DNA of 64,000 nucleotides from Saccopteryx bilineata (lineage: Eukaryota; Chordata; Mammalia; Chiroptera; Emballonuridae), in contig NC_089498.1 of NCBI RefSeq assembly GCF_036850765.1, forward strand, positions 48,783,795 through 48,847,794, given 5' to 3'. The notes beneath the pieces were generated by a model. That model made no database searches. It was not told the origin of the DNA and saw only the letters and a program-made list of their open reading frames with translations. Of this stretch, positions 1 to 11,370 are shown piece after piece (position 1 is the first letter of the stretch; each line of letters starts with the position of its first letter). The position numbers and the translations under genes are program-made.

Positions 1-1963
1 GCGCATATGAAAGGGAAATATAGTGCTCATATTAATTCAGATTTGAGTTACTTTAAAACTTTAAAGAAAAATTTTGAAAAAAGAACATTAAAGACTCTAT
101 TTACTGCTCATACTTCAACTAATAATTGTGTTCTTGAGGCTAGTTATAAAATTTCTTTATTCATCGCTAAAACTGGAGAAAATCACACTATAGGAGAGAA
201 TTTAATAAAACCGTCAATATCAGCATTTCTTTAAACGGTTCTTGAAAAAGATGACAAAGATGTAAAAGCTATGCCACTCAGTGACAATACTGTTAGCAGA
301 AGAATAGACGAAATGAGTGAGGATATTGAAAAACAACTTATTGAAAAGCTGAAAACAAGAAAATTCTCCTTGCAAATGGATGAATCAACTTTGAGAGACA
401 GTGAGGCAGTATTGATAACTTACATAAGATATATTGATAAAGGACATTTTGCTGAAGAAATGTTGTTCTGTAAAAGATTAGAAACTTTTTAATCTTTACT
501 TACTGTGTTTTGTTAACAATTTCATAGTGATTTCTCCTAGAACCTATCATTTAGGTTCACTACCTATTCACTACCTCCAAAGATATATATAATAAGCTAA
601 AAAACTACTTAGATGTCAATGATATACCAATGAAAAATATAACATCTTGTGCTGCAGATGGTGCTCCCAATATGATGGGCAAGAAAAATGGCTGCTTAAA
701 ATTGATGAAAGATGCGAATCCAGAAATGATTCTTGTGCATTGTGTTATTCATAGGGAAAACTTGGTAGCTAAAAACATCTCGCCTGTTCTGAATGAAGTA
801 TTACATACAGTAATAAAGTGTGTTAATGCTATTAAAGCTAATGCCAAATGTGAGTGTCTTTTCAAGCTATTTTGTGAAGAACAAAATGAAGACCATGTGA
901 GACTTTTACTTCATACTGAAGTAAGATGGCTATCTAAAGGAAACTGTTTGAAAAGATTTATAGAACTGTTTGATACTTTTAGTGATTTTTTAAGCGACAA
1001 ACCTGAAATGAAGTATCTGTTAACAATAAATGGTAAAGCATTTGTGAGTTATTTAGCCGATATCTTTGAAAAACTAAATATATTAAATAAGCAACTTCAA
1101 GGAACAAATAAAACTCTTGTCGATGCAAAAGCAAAGATATTTGGTTTCATTACCAATATTGAGTTATGTCAGAAACATATTAACAACAAAAACTTTAAAC
1201 AGTTTCATTGGCTCCAAAAATGTGAAGTAACTGATACCGCTTTACTTGTTATTGTCAACCATTTGAATATTCTATCGGCTGATTTAAAAGAAAGATTTTC
1301 TGATTTAAAACAAATTGATTTCCCAACATGGATGATGCAGCCAATGTTAGTGGATTTGTCTGATATATCAAATATGCAGTATCAAGAAGAACTCGCAGAA
1401 TTGCAAAATGATGAGTCAGTTAAAGCTTTATTTAATATCAAAGGAGCGATGGCATGGCTTTGTGAGGAAACAGAAATCAAATACCCAAATTCAACCAAAT
1501 GTGCAATAAAACTATTGCTACCGTTTCCATCTTCATTTTTAGCTGAATGTGGATTTAGTGCTGTAAATGATTTACTGGTAAAAAAAAGAAATCGGCTGGA
1601 TATAACACAACGTGGAGACTTGAGACTAAAGCTAACCAAATTGGAACCTAATATAAGATCTCTGTGCAGCAAGCATCAAGCGCAAGGATCACACTAAATT
1701 AAAATAATAAATTAATATAGAAAAATCTGTATTAAAATTATTTGGAATTTAAATTTCTGTTTTTCATTATGTTTTGAAATTTTACTTACTGTGTTTTGTT
1801 AACAATTTCATAGTGATTTCTTCCTAGAACCTATCATTTATGTTTATTAAGTGAACAAATCAATTTTTTAATGTTAAAAATTATGTATGTTACATAGGGG
1901 GGGACATAAAAATTTTAGAAAGGTTAAGGTGGGGCATGGCACAAAAAAGGTTGGGAAATGCTG
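1..1963 (+). mobile_element. hAT DNA transposon, right part, decayed
   Basis: The segment holds a broken hAT transposase (separate entry) followed by an AT-rich 3' region. It ends in GGTTGGGAAATGCTG (about 1949-1963), which read outward is CAGCATTTCCCAACC, a typical hAT terminal inverted repeat. The left terminus lies before the window, so the target duplication cannot be tested; the right flank begins GCTTAGAC. The family name is uncertain. Confidence 0.75.
7..1697 (+). pseudogene. hAT transposase pseudogene (ZBED5/FAM200/SCAND3-like)
   Basis: Three open pieces (7-234, 271-492, 630-1697) read as one hAT transposase. The first two share a frame and are split only by TAA at 232-234. The third is in another frame and lies after an inserted segment of about 75 bp; its frame is open upstream of the ATG at 630 to about 570. 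Visible family features are a MDEST motif (catalytic Asp region) near 380, an AADGAPNM motif near 650, and a C-terminal hAT dimerisation block (FLAECGFSAVNDLL, about 1534-1575) followed by KKRNRL. The N-terminal BED zinc finger is absent, lost or outside the window. The long 355-codon open stretch suggests the element is not very old. It cannot make a full transposase as it stands. The hAT assignment is secure; the nearest named relative is from memory. Confidence 0.8.
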
Positions 1964-2084
1964 GCTTAGACACAACAGGCACTATGTGTTTGATAAGGCT
2001 ATGTGTGTGTATTATGTGCATGTGACAAGATTTTGGGGGATTTGTTTCTTCTCTAGTTTCTGAATTTAAAAGCTGTTTATTTTA

Positions 2085-2329
2085 TTTTATTAAAATTTTT
2101 TTTACATTTTACTTATTGATTTTTAGAGAGAGAGAAACTGGGGGAGGGGAAGGAGAAGCAGGAAGCATCAATTTATAGTATGTAGTTGCTTTCTGTATGT
2201 GCCTTGATCAGGTAAGCCCAGGGGTTTGAATCAGCGACTTCCAGGTTGCAGGTTGACCCTTTACCCAGTGCGTCACCATAGGCCAGGCATTGTTTATTTT
2301 TTTAATTGTAATATTTTATTTATTGATTT

Positions 2330-2365
<36 letters not shown>

Positions 2366-2493
2366 GCAGGAGTGAGGAGCAGGAAGCATCAACTCTCCCA
2401 TACATGCCTTGACCAGGCAAGCCCTGTGTTTCAAACCAGCGACCTCAGCATTCCAAGTCAATGCTTTAGCCACTGTGCCACCACAGGTCAGGC
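2085..2493 (-). repeat. Two adjacent tRNA-derived SINEs, both on the minus strand
   Basis: The first copy spans about 2085-2288 and the second about 2300-2493. Both read in reverse, with a poly-T side on the left, a GA-rich tract, and a tRNA-like head on the right ending in GGCCAGGC or GGTCAGGC. The outer flanks share the perfect 17-bp duplication AAAAGCTGTTTATTTTA (2068-2084 and 2494-2510). A partial third copy, TGTTTATTTT, lies between them, as expected if one SINE landed in the other's tail. Confidence 0.85.
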
Positions 2494-2811
2494 AAAAGCT
2501 GTTTATTTTAAAAATTAGAAAATCAAGGTTGGGAATTTTTTTTTTATCATCTCTTCTTAAGGAAACTTTGTAGACATTTCTTTTCCTAATTTCAGGAGCA
2601 CCTCCATGAAATTTTAATACCACAGATATACTGTATATCTATTTGTGTTCAGTATTTATATCTGTGCTATAGTCATAAAAATTGTAAGTATTTTTTCTCC
2701 CTCCAAGAAGCAATTTTCTCTTTGGGAGAGCAGGTGTGGGATGTAGATGGGTGGGATGATTGGGGGGTTGGGGGGGGAGTGATATTATCTTCATTGAGAA
2801 TGCATGAGTGG

Positions 2812-3150
2812 CCCTGGCCCAATAGCTCAGTTGGTTCCAGCATCATCCCAATATAGCAAGGTTGTAGGTTCAATCTCCAGACAGGGTGTATATAAGAATC
2901 GACCAATGAATGCATAATAAGTGGAACAACAAATAGATGTCTCTTTCTTCTCTCTCTTTCTTTCTTTCTCCTCCTCCTCTTTCTCTAAAAATCAATAATA
3001 AAAATTTTATTTATTGATTTCAGTGAGAGGAAGGGGGAGAGATAAAGACAGGAACATCGAGCTGTTCCCGTATGTGCCCTGATCGGGCATCAAACTGGCA
3101 ACCTCTATGTTTCAGGACAATACTCTAACCAACTGAATCATCAGGACAGG
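2812..3150. repeat. Head-to-head-type SINE pair (plus copy, then minus copy)
   Basis: A plus-strand copy (about 2812-3003) begins GGCCCTGGCCCAATAGCTCA and ends in CTCTAAAAATCAATAATAAAA. A minus-strand copy (about 3004-3150) follows at once. Their A-tails face each other, so the A/T-rich tails form an inverted junction near 3000. Confidence 0.75.
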
Positions 3151-3493
3151 GAAAAATATTTTAAAGAGAATGTATGAGTTAAAATAAGAAACACAACAAG
3201 ATAGTGATGGTCAAGGAAGAAAGATATGATGTCCAGGATATTTAGTTGGTCAAAATCGTGGTGCCAACAAAGCAGACACAATGATGACTCTATTCTTATT
3301 TCAGGTTATTTATCATAAAGGCATTTTTAGGTTTTATGCCTGGAATAGAAATGACTAGGCAGCCCAGCCCCCCAAAATGCCCACTGAGAAATGAGTGTAG
3401 CTGTTGAGAGTAGAGGCATTAAGGTAAGTTGTATTATTCACTATATAGCTTCATTAATTTTATGTGAAGAATTTTTAGAACTTCAGATCAAAC

Positions 3494-3827
3494 TTGTTTG
3501 TTTGTTTATTTATAGCAAAAGAGAGAGAGACAGGGACAGGAAGAAAGGCAGAGAGATGAGAAGTATCAGGTCAGAGTTGTGCACTTTAGTTGTTTATTGA
3601 TTGCTTTCTCATATGTGCTTTGAATGCAGGGTGGGGGGAGGGGTGCTCCAGCCGAGCCAGTGACCCCTTGCTCAAGCTAGCGATCTTGAGCTCAAGCCAG
3701 CAACCATAGGAAGAGCAGTTCTAACGCCGGGTAAGCCTATGTTTAAGCTGGTGACCTCGCGTTTTCACACCTGGTTCTTCAGTGCCCCAGGTCAACTCTC
3801 TATCCACTGTGCCACCTTCTGGTCAGG
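3494..3827 (-). repeat. tRNA-derived SINE, long GCCTGACC type
   Basis: On the minus strand this has the GCCTGACC(A/T)G head at the right, the TTGAGC-rich middle and a GA-rich end at the left. Several substitutions mark an old copy. The flanks share ATCAAAC. Confidence 0.8.
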
Positions 3828-3984
3828 CAAATCAAACACATTTAAACATAAGTGCAAAACAGCATTTGAAGCCATAGAGAATAAATACTACATTTATTTC
3901 TACATTTGTTATTCTGCTACTTCCTCTCTAATCTTCTGAATCAGACAGATCAAAACCATCTTTTCTCAAAATGACCCGCAAGAC

Positions 3985-4075
3985 TCAACCTCAGAATCAT
4001 CTGGAATGCTTATTCAAATGTAGAGTCATAGGCCTGCACTTAGAAATTCTGATTCAGTATGTCTGACTTGCTTGT
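3985..4075. repeat. MER5-like hAT fragment
   Basis: The sequence CTCAGAATCATCTGGAATGC and the following AAATTCTGATTCAGTATGTCTG resemble the interior of MER5-type non-autonomous hAT elements. It is short and lacks both termini. Confidence 0.45.
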
Positions 4076-4683
4076 GGGGATGAAGCTAACGGCAATGATA
4101 ACTAAAATGCATAGAGTGGTTACTGTGAGCCAGACCTCAGGGGTTCTGGTATATCACAGGAAGGGGAAAACCCAGGGAATTTGATTAATACTGGCTTTCT
4201 ACAAAACCTTTGAAAATAGGCTCAAACCACTTATAATAATTAGATGAAAAAATAGAGAGTTGTGATGTTTCTTATACTCTAACGGTCATGTAGAATTCCC
4301 ATCTGTCACAGTTTCATTAGTCTTTTAAAATACCATATCACACAACCTACTCATAACATAGTTGTGAGAGGGAGGAATGCAAAACGTGGAAAGAGAAAAG
4401 AAACTAAGAACATGGAAGGAAACTTCCATAAGTTAAAGTTCTAAGTGTCTTTTAAAATGGTTAGCCATGAATGTAGTACTGGCTTATGTTTTTTAAGTCT
4501 TTTAGATGTGGCAATTCTTAGCTTCTTAAAGCAATTTTCAACATCAGCATGATGGAACGTTTTATTTCAGGTCAGTGAATAACTCTGTTCACTTGTTTTA
4601 GTGGACTCAAGGTACATAGAAAAAATGAAGGAATATTTTAATTGGATAGAATTGTACATGACACTATGGCCTTGGGAATGTGC

Positions 4684-4932
4684 CTTATTTTTTTATTTTT
4701 ATTTACTTATTTTTTATTTTTCCAAGTGAGAGGAGAGGAGATAGAGAGACAGACACTTGCATGTGCCCTGACTGGTATCCACCTGGCAACCCCTATCTGA
4801 GGCCAATACTCGGCCCATCTGGGGCCATGCTCACAACCAAGCTGTTTTTAGTGCCTGAGGCAGAGGCTCCATGGAGCCATCCTCAGCACCCGGGGTCAAT
4901 GCTCTCAAACCAATTGAGCCATGGCTGTGGAA

Positions 4933-5000
<68 letters not shown>

Positions 5001-5110
5001 TATGAGGAGGAGGAGTGGAGAAGCAGAGAGTCGCTTCTTCCTGTGTGCTCTGACCGGGAATCAAACCCAGGACATCCACGAGTTGGGCTTGAGCCAACTG
5101 GTCAGGGCCA
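4684..5110 (-). repeat. tRNA-derived SINE, long type, with (GA)n expansion
   Basis: Reverse copy with the tRNA-like head at the right (ends GGTCAGGGCC). The internal purine tract has grown to about 65 bp of (GA)n at 4934-5000. Open reading frames over this stretch are repeat artefacts. Confidence 0.85.
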
Positions 5111-6094
5111 GGAACCAACCTTATTCTATGGTACATAACTGCTTGGTTCAAATGGTCTGGGCATTGACAAGAACTAGGGAGGTAAATCAATTTTTAAAGA
5201 GGGAACATCAAAATCTGGCCAACCAAAGGCTGACAGCTGTGAACTTAACAACACCTTACTTTAAAAAAAGAAAAAAACAAACAAACTAAAGCAAAAATAA
5301 CCTTTATTATAAAATAGAACAAAACAAACAAAATGGTACAAAAACTTGATATTATATTTTATAGGCTTGGAGCAGAATGTAATACAGTGAACATTTAAAC
5401 TCCATAAAAAAGTAGACATAAATCATCTCTTTTTAACCTCTAAAAGGCACCAGGAGTAAGAGAAAATTGTGGTTCAAAGTATAAAGTAGTCAGCATCTTC
5501 TATCCTAGGCCAGAGTAATAAACTCACACTCTGAAGATAAACTTGTCTCATACTGTTGAACTGATTTTATTGCAAGATCAAAAGCGATGCACAATGTAAG
5601 TCATCCAGCAGGTTCCTGAGTCACTGGAGAGATTGTGGACAATTTGCAGAAGTAGGCGGCTATATTCTGAAATAGTCATCCAATGTAACAGGATTTGACA
5701 GTAAATATAGTTACTTCCCATTTATCTTTTCTGTTTTTACTAAAAAATATAAACTTCCTGTTTCAGATATGTGAAGGTATCTTAAAAAATGAGAAAACAT
5801 AAATCACAGGATTATAACTATGAGACTATGAGCATGATACTTAATTTACCTTATGTTTCCATTAAAGCAGCATAATAACTAATTCTGCGAGTACATGGTG
5901 GAGGAGGACACAGAAATAGAACACACTATGGAATTAAACGTTGCATAAGTGCTAAACAATTTGATGACCTATTTCAAGTTTAAACTTACAATGCCAATAT
6001 ATATTATTGGCATTGTATTATATATTTTAAGGGCTGGCTGACCCCATTTCCTCCTCCAATACCATAAATTTCTTATGTAGTAGAAAATTCAAAA
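5111..6094. other. Intergenic, unassigned
   Basis: AT-rich single-copy-looking sequence. It starts with A-rich blocks near 5262-5290 and I recognise no gene, RNA or repeat in it. It could hold a decayed retrocopy 3' end, but I cannot support that. Confidence 0.4.
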
Positions 6095-6335
6095 TAATTT
6101 TAAATTTGACAAGATTTTAGACACAGGCAATCGTGTGGGGACTGCAGGAGGGGAAAAGGAATGCGGGGAGGTGGAGGAGGGTAGAGGGGACTAGGTGTGA
6201 TGGAGGAAGACTTCACTTGAGATCGTGACCACACATATACAGATGATGTATTGTAGAATTGTGCACCTGAAACTTGTGTACTTTTATTAACTAACGTCAC
6301 CTCAATAAATTCTCAATAAAAATATTTAAAAAGTA
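6095..6335 (+). repeat. L1 3' UTR fragment
   Basis: The G-rich block near 6130-6190, then GTGCACCTGAAACTTGTGTA and an A-rich end with AATAAA, is the usual L1 3' end in the plus orientation. The copy is 5' truncated with no coding part. Confidence 0.75.
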
Positions 6336-6550
6336 AAATTGACAAGATCTTTTAAATCTTGAGAATAAAGACCCTATATTAGTACACAACAATAATTATA
6401 ATTGCAATTTGGTCTCGAATTCTGTACTTACTTTTAAGTTATCAAATGATATAAGAAGAATTCACATGCAAGAGACTTCCAGAAAGATGACAAGGCTCCA
6501 ATGTATAAACCTCAGAAACATAAATATTCTGATTAACAAGAGAACTTATG

Positions 6551-6927
6551 ACCTGGCCAGTTGGCTCAGTGGTAGAGCATCGGCCTGGCGTGCAAAAGTC
6601 CCAGGTTCGATTCCCGGCCAGGGCATACAGGAGAAGCGCCCATCTGCTTCTCCACCCCTCCCCCTCTCCTTCCTCTCTGTCTCTCTCTTCCCCTCCCACA
6701 GCCATGGCTCCATTGGAGCAAGGTTGGCTCGGGTGATGAGGACGGCCCCATGGCCTCTGCCTCAGGTGCTAGAATGGCTCTGGTTGCAACAGAGTGACGC
6801 CCCAGATGGGCAGAGCATCGCCCCCTGGTGGGTATGCTGGGTGGATCCTTGTCGAGCGCATGCTGGAGTCTGTCTGACTGCCTCCCCATTTCCAACTTCA
6901 GAAAAATACAAAAAAAAAAAAAAAAAA
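6551..6927 (+). repeat. tRNA-derived SINE, long CCTGGCC type
   Basis: Complete plus-strand copy: tRNA-like head with A and B boxes (TGGCTCAGTGG and GGTTCGATTCC), pyrimidine block, GTGGATCC block, CTTCAGAAAAATAC end and A-tail. The flanks AGAACTTAT and AGTACTTAT form a near-perfect target duplication. Confidence 0.9.
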
Positions 6928-7960
6928 GAGTACTTATTTGATTAGATAGCAATTGTCAACATTAAAGGTGTAAAATGAAAAGAAAAAGTTCTTGTGTTAT
7001 TAAAAAATAATAACCTTGTGCAATCAGGAACTTTATATAGGTTATAGAAGAAAGTAGAAAACTTTCATAAGATACCTGAACTGTCTCATTGCTTATATTC
7101 AAGACTACTGGTCTATATGCTAATGGCTCTCAAAATCTTTATCTCTAGACCTACTCTTACTCTAAAATTCCAGAACCATATAACAAATTTCCTGTTGAAT
7201 ATCCCCACTTAGTTGTGCTTCAGGTATGTCTCTGAAACATAACTGATGCAAACTGGAATAGATTATCTCTCACTAACCCTCCCCTGATCCTACTTCTCCT
7301 CCAGTGTGCTGCATTTTGTGCCTGGTATGGACCTGAAGAAAAACGATTCATTTTATGTGAACTCCAAGAAGAAATTTATCTGCTGATATGGACTCCCCGT
7401 GACCAACCAAAGATCCACTTTTACTAAGCCATTTGCTGACATTGGCTTTTCACATGCTCTGTGTACAGGGATAAACATCCAACTAAACTCTCGGCTTGCG
7501 CACTGTGCTGGTTTGTCGACTCAGTCTGAGCCAAGCACTGCAGTGAAGCCCTGGTTTCATCTTTAAAACAATGAACTGAGACCAACCCCATCTAATCAAA
7601 ACTATGAAATTATATCCTCACTGGCAACTACTCTGTACAATCAGAACCGTACAACTTAGACCTATCAAAACTGTACAATTTTAAAAGCTGAGTACTACAA
7701 ACAGACCAAATTGGGAACTGTGGGTGGAAAAGTTGACCTCTCTTTTGTCTCGGTGGAACACAATTTAAGTTGCTGCCTGAATCTGTGTCTTCCAGATTAT
7801 AGCTCTTTTTGCCCAAATGCATACTTTTATTCTTTATTACACCCGAAAATTAATTTGGTTGGTAACACTATCAAAACCCATCAAATTTCCCAAGGTGAGA
7901 CATCCATGCTATTCCTGATCTGCAGTTTCCCATGTATTTTATATCAGATTAAGAATTCCT
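6928..7960. other. Intergenic, unassigned
   Basis: No gene seen. Parts (about 7260-7860) have the look of an old LTR or other interspersed repeat, but I cannot name a family. Confidence 0.35.
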
Positions 7961-8318
7961 GCCTGACTGGTGGTGGCACAGTGTATAGAGAATAGACCTG
8001 GGATGCTGAGGACCCAGGTTTAAAACCCCGAGGTTGCCGGCTTGAATGCAGGCTCACCAGCTTGAGCATAGTGTCACCCGCTTGAGTGTAGGATTATTAA
8101 CATGGTCCCATGGTCGCTGTCTTAAGCCCGAAGGCCACTGGCTGGAAGCCCAAAGTTGTTGGCTTGATCCCAAGGTCGCTGGCTTGAGCAAGGGGTCACT
8201 GGCTCAACTGAAGCCCCTGGCCAAGGCACATATGAGAAAGCAATCAATGAACAACGAAAGTGCCATAACTAATTGCCGGAGCAGCTGCCACCCTTTGGAC
8301 TGGGGGAACAAAAAGCAG
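7961..8318 (+). repeat. tRNA-derived SINE, long GCCTGACC type, tail lost
   Basis: Plus-strand copy beginning GCCTGACTGGTGGTGGCACA, with the GCTTGAGC-rich middle and the AATCAATGAACAAC block. The A-tail is decayed. An old copy. Confidence 0.8.
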
Positions 8319-8952
8319 AGGTTGGTGTTATGAAGATTTAAGAGCTTGGGGAAAAGACACTGAAATTCTTGGACCTAGGCCTTGAAAAGTGGCCATTGTT
8401 TGTTTGTTGCTATTTCAGAAGCTCAGAGGAGGGGTTGCATCAAGTCAGGTTGTTGGAAGGAGACTGCTGGTGATGGTGCCTCCGAAGGATATAATTAGGC
8501 TGGTTCCCGGGAGTGTGGGGAGAAAGACCAAACTAATTGCTGCTTCTAGAACGAAGGGCTATTGCTAGGCTTATGCTGATAGGATCAACAACCATGTTGA
8601 AATGAGTTTGTTTCTTTCTCCTTCCTTAGCCTTGAGGTCACCTTTGAGTGCTTCTTACTGGGAGAACCTAACAAGAGGCTAGTGTGTGTGTGTGTGTGGG
8701 AGGGGTGCAGCTTATAGAGTGCTGGTGTGAGTGTCACAAACCAAAATGTAGAGAAGTCTTTGGAGCTGAGAGATAATAGCTGTCAAATAATAAAAATAAA
8801 ACAACTTAGTAATGAGTTTGATATCCTTTATTCAAGGAAAAACACCCCATTGATTGGGAGAATACAATACTTCACAAGCAGTAGGGAGCTCTTCCCAAGA
8901 AATGTTTGGGCAAGAGGGAGTTTTATAGTATGTTGAATGAGGCAACAAGGAG
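8319..8952. other. Intergenic, unassigned
   Basis: No gene recognised. It holds a short (TG)n at about 8682-8698. Confidence 0.35.
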
Positions 8953-9271
8953 CACTGACTGGTTGGCTCAGTGTGTGGATGTCCCAGGCTCAATCCCCAG
9001 TCAGGGCACACAAGTGACCATCTGCTTCTCCCCCGCTCCCTTCCACTCCCCTTCTCTCCTCTTCCCCTTCTGCAGCCAGAGGCTCAATTGGTGCAAGCAT
9101 TGGCCCATGTACTGAGGATAGCTTGGTTGATCTGAGATTGTCAGCCTCAGGTGCTAAAAATAGCTCATTACTTGAGCATCTGCCCCAGTTGGGGTTGCCC
9201 AGTGGATCCCAGTGGGGAAGATACAGGAGTTGCCTCACTATCTTCCCTCCTCTCACCTTAAAAAAAAAAAA
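8953..9271 (+). repeat. tRNA-derived SINE, older long CCTGGCC type
   Basis: A diverged plus copy: CACTGACTGGTTGGCTCAGT head, CCATCTGCTTCTCC block, AGTGGATCCCAG block and an A-tail at 9260-9271. Confidence 0.75.
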
Positions 9272-10419
9272 GTGGCACCAAGGAAACAGAGCATGTGTAG
9301 GGGAAGCCCTGACAGTTGTTTTGTTGTTTTTGGTTGGGGGAGGTTGGGGAGAATGCAAGTGCCTGACTTAAGCTATGAGTGCTGAGGCATCCACTTCAAA
9401 GGGGCATTTACTTCAAAGATGTCTATCTGGAATAAATATTTATACATCGCCACCACAGAACTAGATAAAGAGTCAGTTCAGCTCACCCCACCAAGGCTCC
9501 TGTCTTAGGGATCTTGGTTGATTTTAATAATAGGAACATTTTGGCCACTTGTTTTTTCTCTTCCTGCACTTTATTGCAATAAATCCCCTCTCTTATGTTT
9601 TAAATTCATCAGTAAAGACGGAGCCTGTGAAACCCAAGGCCCCCACCCTCAACCACAATAGAAACAGAACCCCCGGCTCAAGCAGTCCCCATCCCCCAAC
9701 TCCTACCTCCCGGTGTGGCTCTAGATGTGCTGTGTAATTTCCAGGTAAGTAAATAATAAACCTTAATTTGTCCAAAGTTTCCTGATGGTTACTGCTGAAG
9801 GGCATCTTGCAATCATAATAAAAACCATAAGACCTGGTTCACCTGCCAAGACCGGCACAAAGCAGCCTGATTAAGCTAGGGGGTCAGGATTTTACTTATA
9901 AAGCTAGCAGGTCAATCAGGGAATAAGGAAAGAGTATTTGGTTTAAGTTGATCAACTGGGTTTGCCTATCTGACTTTATTTAAAACAAAGAAACCGTTCC
10001 AGTTTCTTGAAAGTTGGGGATTGGCTGGCTAAATAGTCTGGGTTTCTGGTCAAGCAGAGCATTTACAGGCACATGAAAGTTACATAAGTTTCAGTTTCCT
10101 GACTTGGCACCTCACGTGGGAGAGGCTCTGTCTTGGGCTTAGAAACTTATTTTGGCCTAGCCTAACACTGCATTCTCAGCAAAGTATGTTAGTTTCTACC
10201 CTCACACTCCCCTAGAGTTCCTCCTTTCTCTCCCCACTGCTGCTCTCCTGCCTTAGGAACCAGGCTCTCTCAGATGCCATAATGTATCAGAGATGTCTCC
10301 TAATCAGTGTCCTCCTAACTGGTCTTGCTGTTTTCTCTCTTGCCTGTCTCAAAATCTGCCTCAAAATCGCTCTGCATACAATGGCCAGAGCGAAGTAAAG
10401 GGAGCAGAACTTACCACTA
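9272..10419. other. Intergenic, unassigned, probably old repeat material
   Basis: No gene seen. The 9820-10220 stretch (stress-like AAACCATAAGACCTGG and later CCTGACTTGGCACCTCACG) looks like interspersed repeat sequence, but I cannot place it. Confidence 0.35.
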
Positions 10420-10880
10420 CCAAGGGTGTCCCTTTGGCTTGAGGATTATTTTGAGCTAGAGGCGACCAAAACCCAGCAGGTTCAAGAGAAGTTCTTTAAG
10501 TCCTTCTCAAAATTTACATCGGACAAAGGGACTTGTACCAGGAAGAGAGCTATTACTGGAGAAGCTTTATTACTTAAGAAGCTTATTTGCAAAACAGGGC
10601 AACTTTACTTTTTTGAACTTCTCCTCTTCTTGTGAACAGCCTTACTGATCATTGTATCCCTAGACCTGTTCCCCATCCTTTGCTCAATGTGTTATATAAA
10701 CTCCAATCACCTGGCTGCCATTTGAATTTTCATATCCTTATGGGGTTCTTCCCATACATATGTAATTAAATTTGTTTTTTTTCCAAATTTAATTATAACA
10801 GATTTTCTGTTAATCTGCCATATATCAATTTAATTATTAGAGCAGCCAAAGAACGTATAATGGAAGAAGGGAAATTTTTT
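10420..10880 (+). repeat. Old LTR-like repeat (ERVL-type end)
   Basis: The stretch ending TTTCTGTTAATCTGCCATAT...CAATTTAATTATTAGA...GCCAAAGAACG resembles the 3' end of old mammalian ERVL-class LTRs. A TATATAAACT motif lies upstream near 10694. Family and borders are uncertain. Confidence 0.4.
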
Positions 10881-11234
10881 TCACCTTTTCATTGGTTTTA
10901 TTATATCAATGAAATTCTGATCACATGGTCTTTTACTTAACTCCCTCCGATGGAAACCATGAGACAATGTGGGTGGGTCAAGATCTTAGAGTAAAGCTCT
11001 TGAGGTTTTGTGGAGCACACTCCCTCATTATGCTTTACTGAACTTCCCTTGGGGATGTCTTTGGGATTCATTTTGCAGGAATCTCTCTTTTTCCACAGGC
11101 AATCAGATGCTAGTCAGCTAAGATTGACTACATACATAGCCAGTATCAAATAAACACCTCTAATGTTAAGCTTACAGTGTCTGATGCAAACATATTTCAA
11201 CAGAAGGCATTCATGTATGAAAATTGTTTCCTAG

Positions 11235-11370
11235 CCCTGTCCAGATTGCTCGGCTGGTTGGAGTGTCGTCCCAATGCACAGAGGTTGCGGGTTTAATGCC
11301 AGGTCAGGGCACCTGCAGGAACAGATTGATGTTTCTGTCTCTCTCTCTCAAATCAATAAATCCATTTAAA
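11235..11370 (+). repeat. Short tRNA-derived SINE
   Basis: Plus copy with head CCCTGTCCAGATTGCTCGGC, the AACAGATTGATGTTTCTGTC block, CT-rich stretch and AATAAATCC end. Confidence 0.8.

Noticed and set aside
1382..1672. 96-codon frame on the minus strand
   Set aside because: Shadow of the hAT transposase frame on the plus strand.
4680..5289. Open frames rich in Arg-Glu or Ser-Leu repeats on both strands
   Set aside because: Translation of the (GA)n tract of a SINE.
5262..5330. A-rich start of a processed pseudogene
   Set aside because: No homologous coding sequence could be recognised and no flanking duplication was found.
6551..6640. tRNA gene-like A and B boxes in this and about 25 other places
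   Set aside because: They are the heads of tRNA-derived SINEs. They lack a matching acceptor stem and continue into SINE bodies with A-tails.
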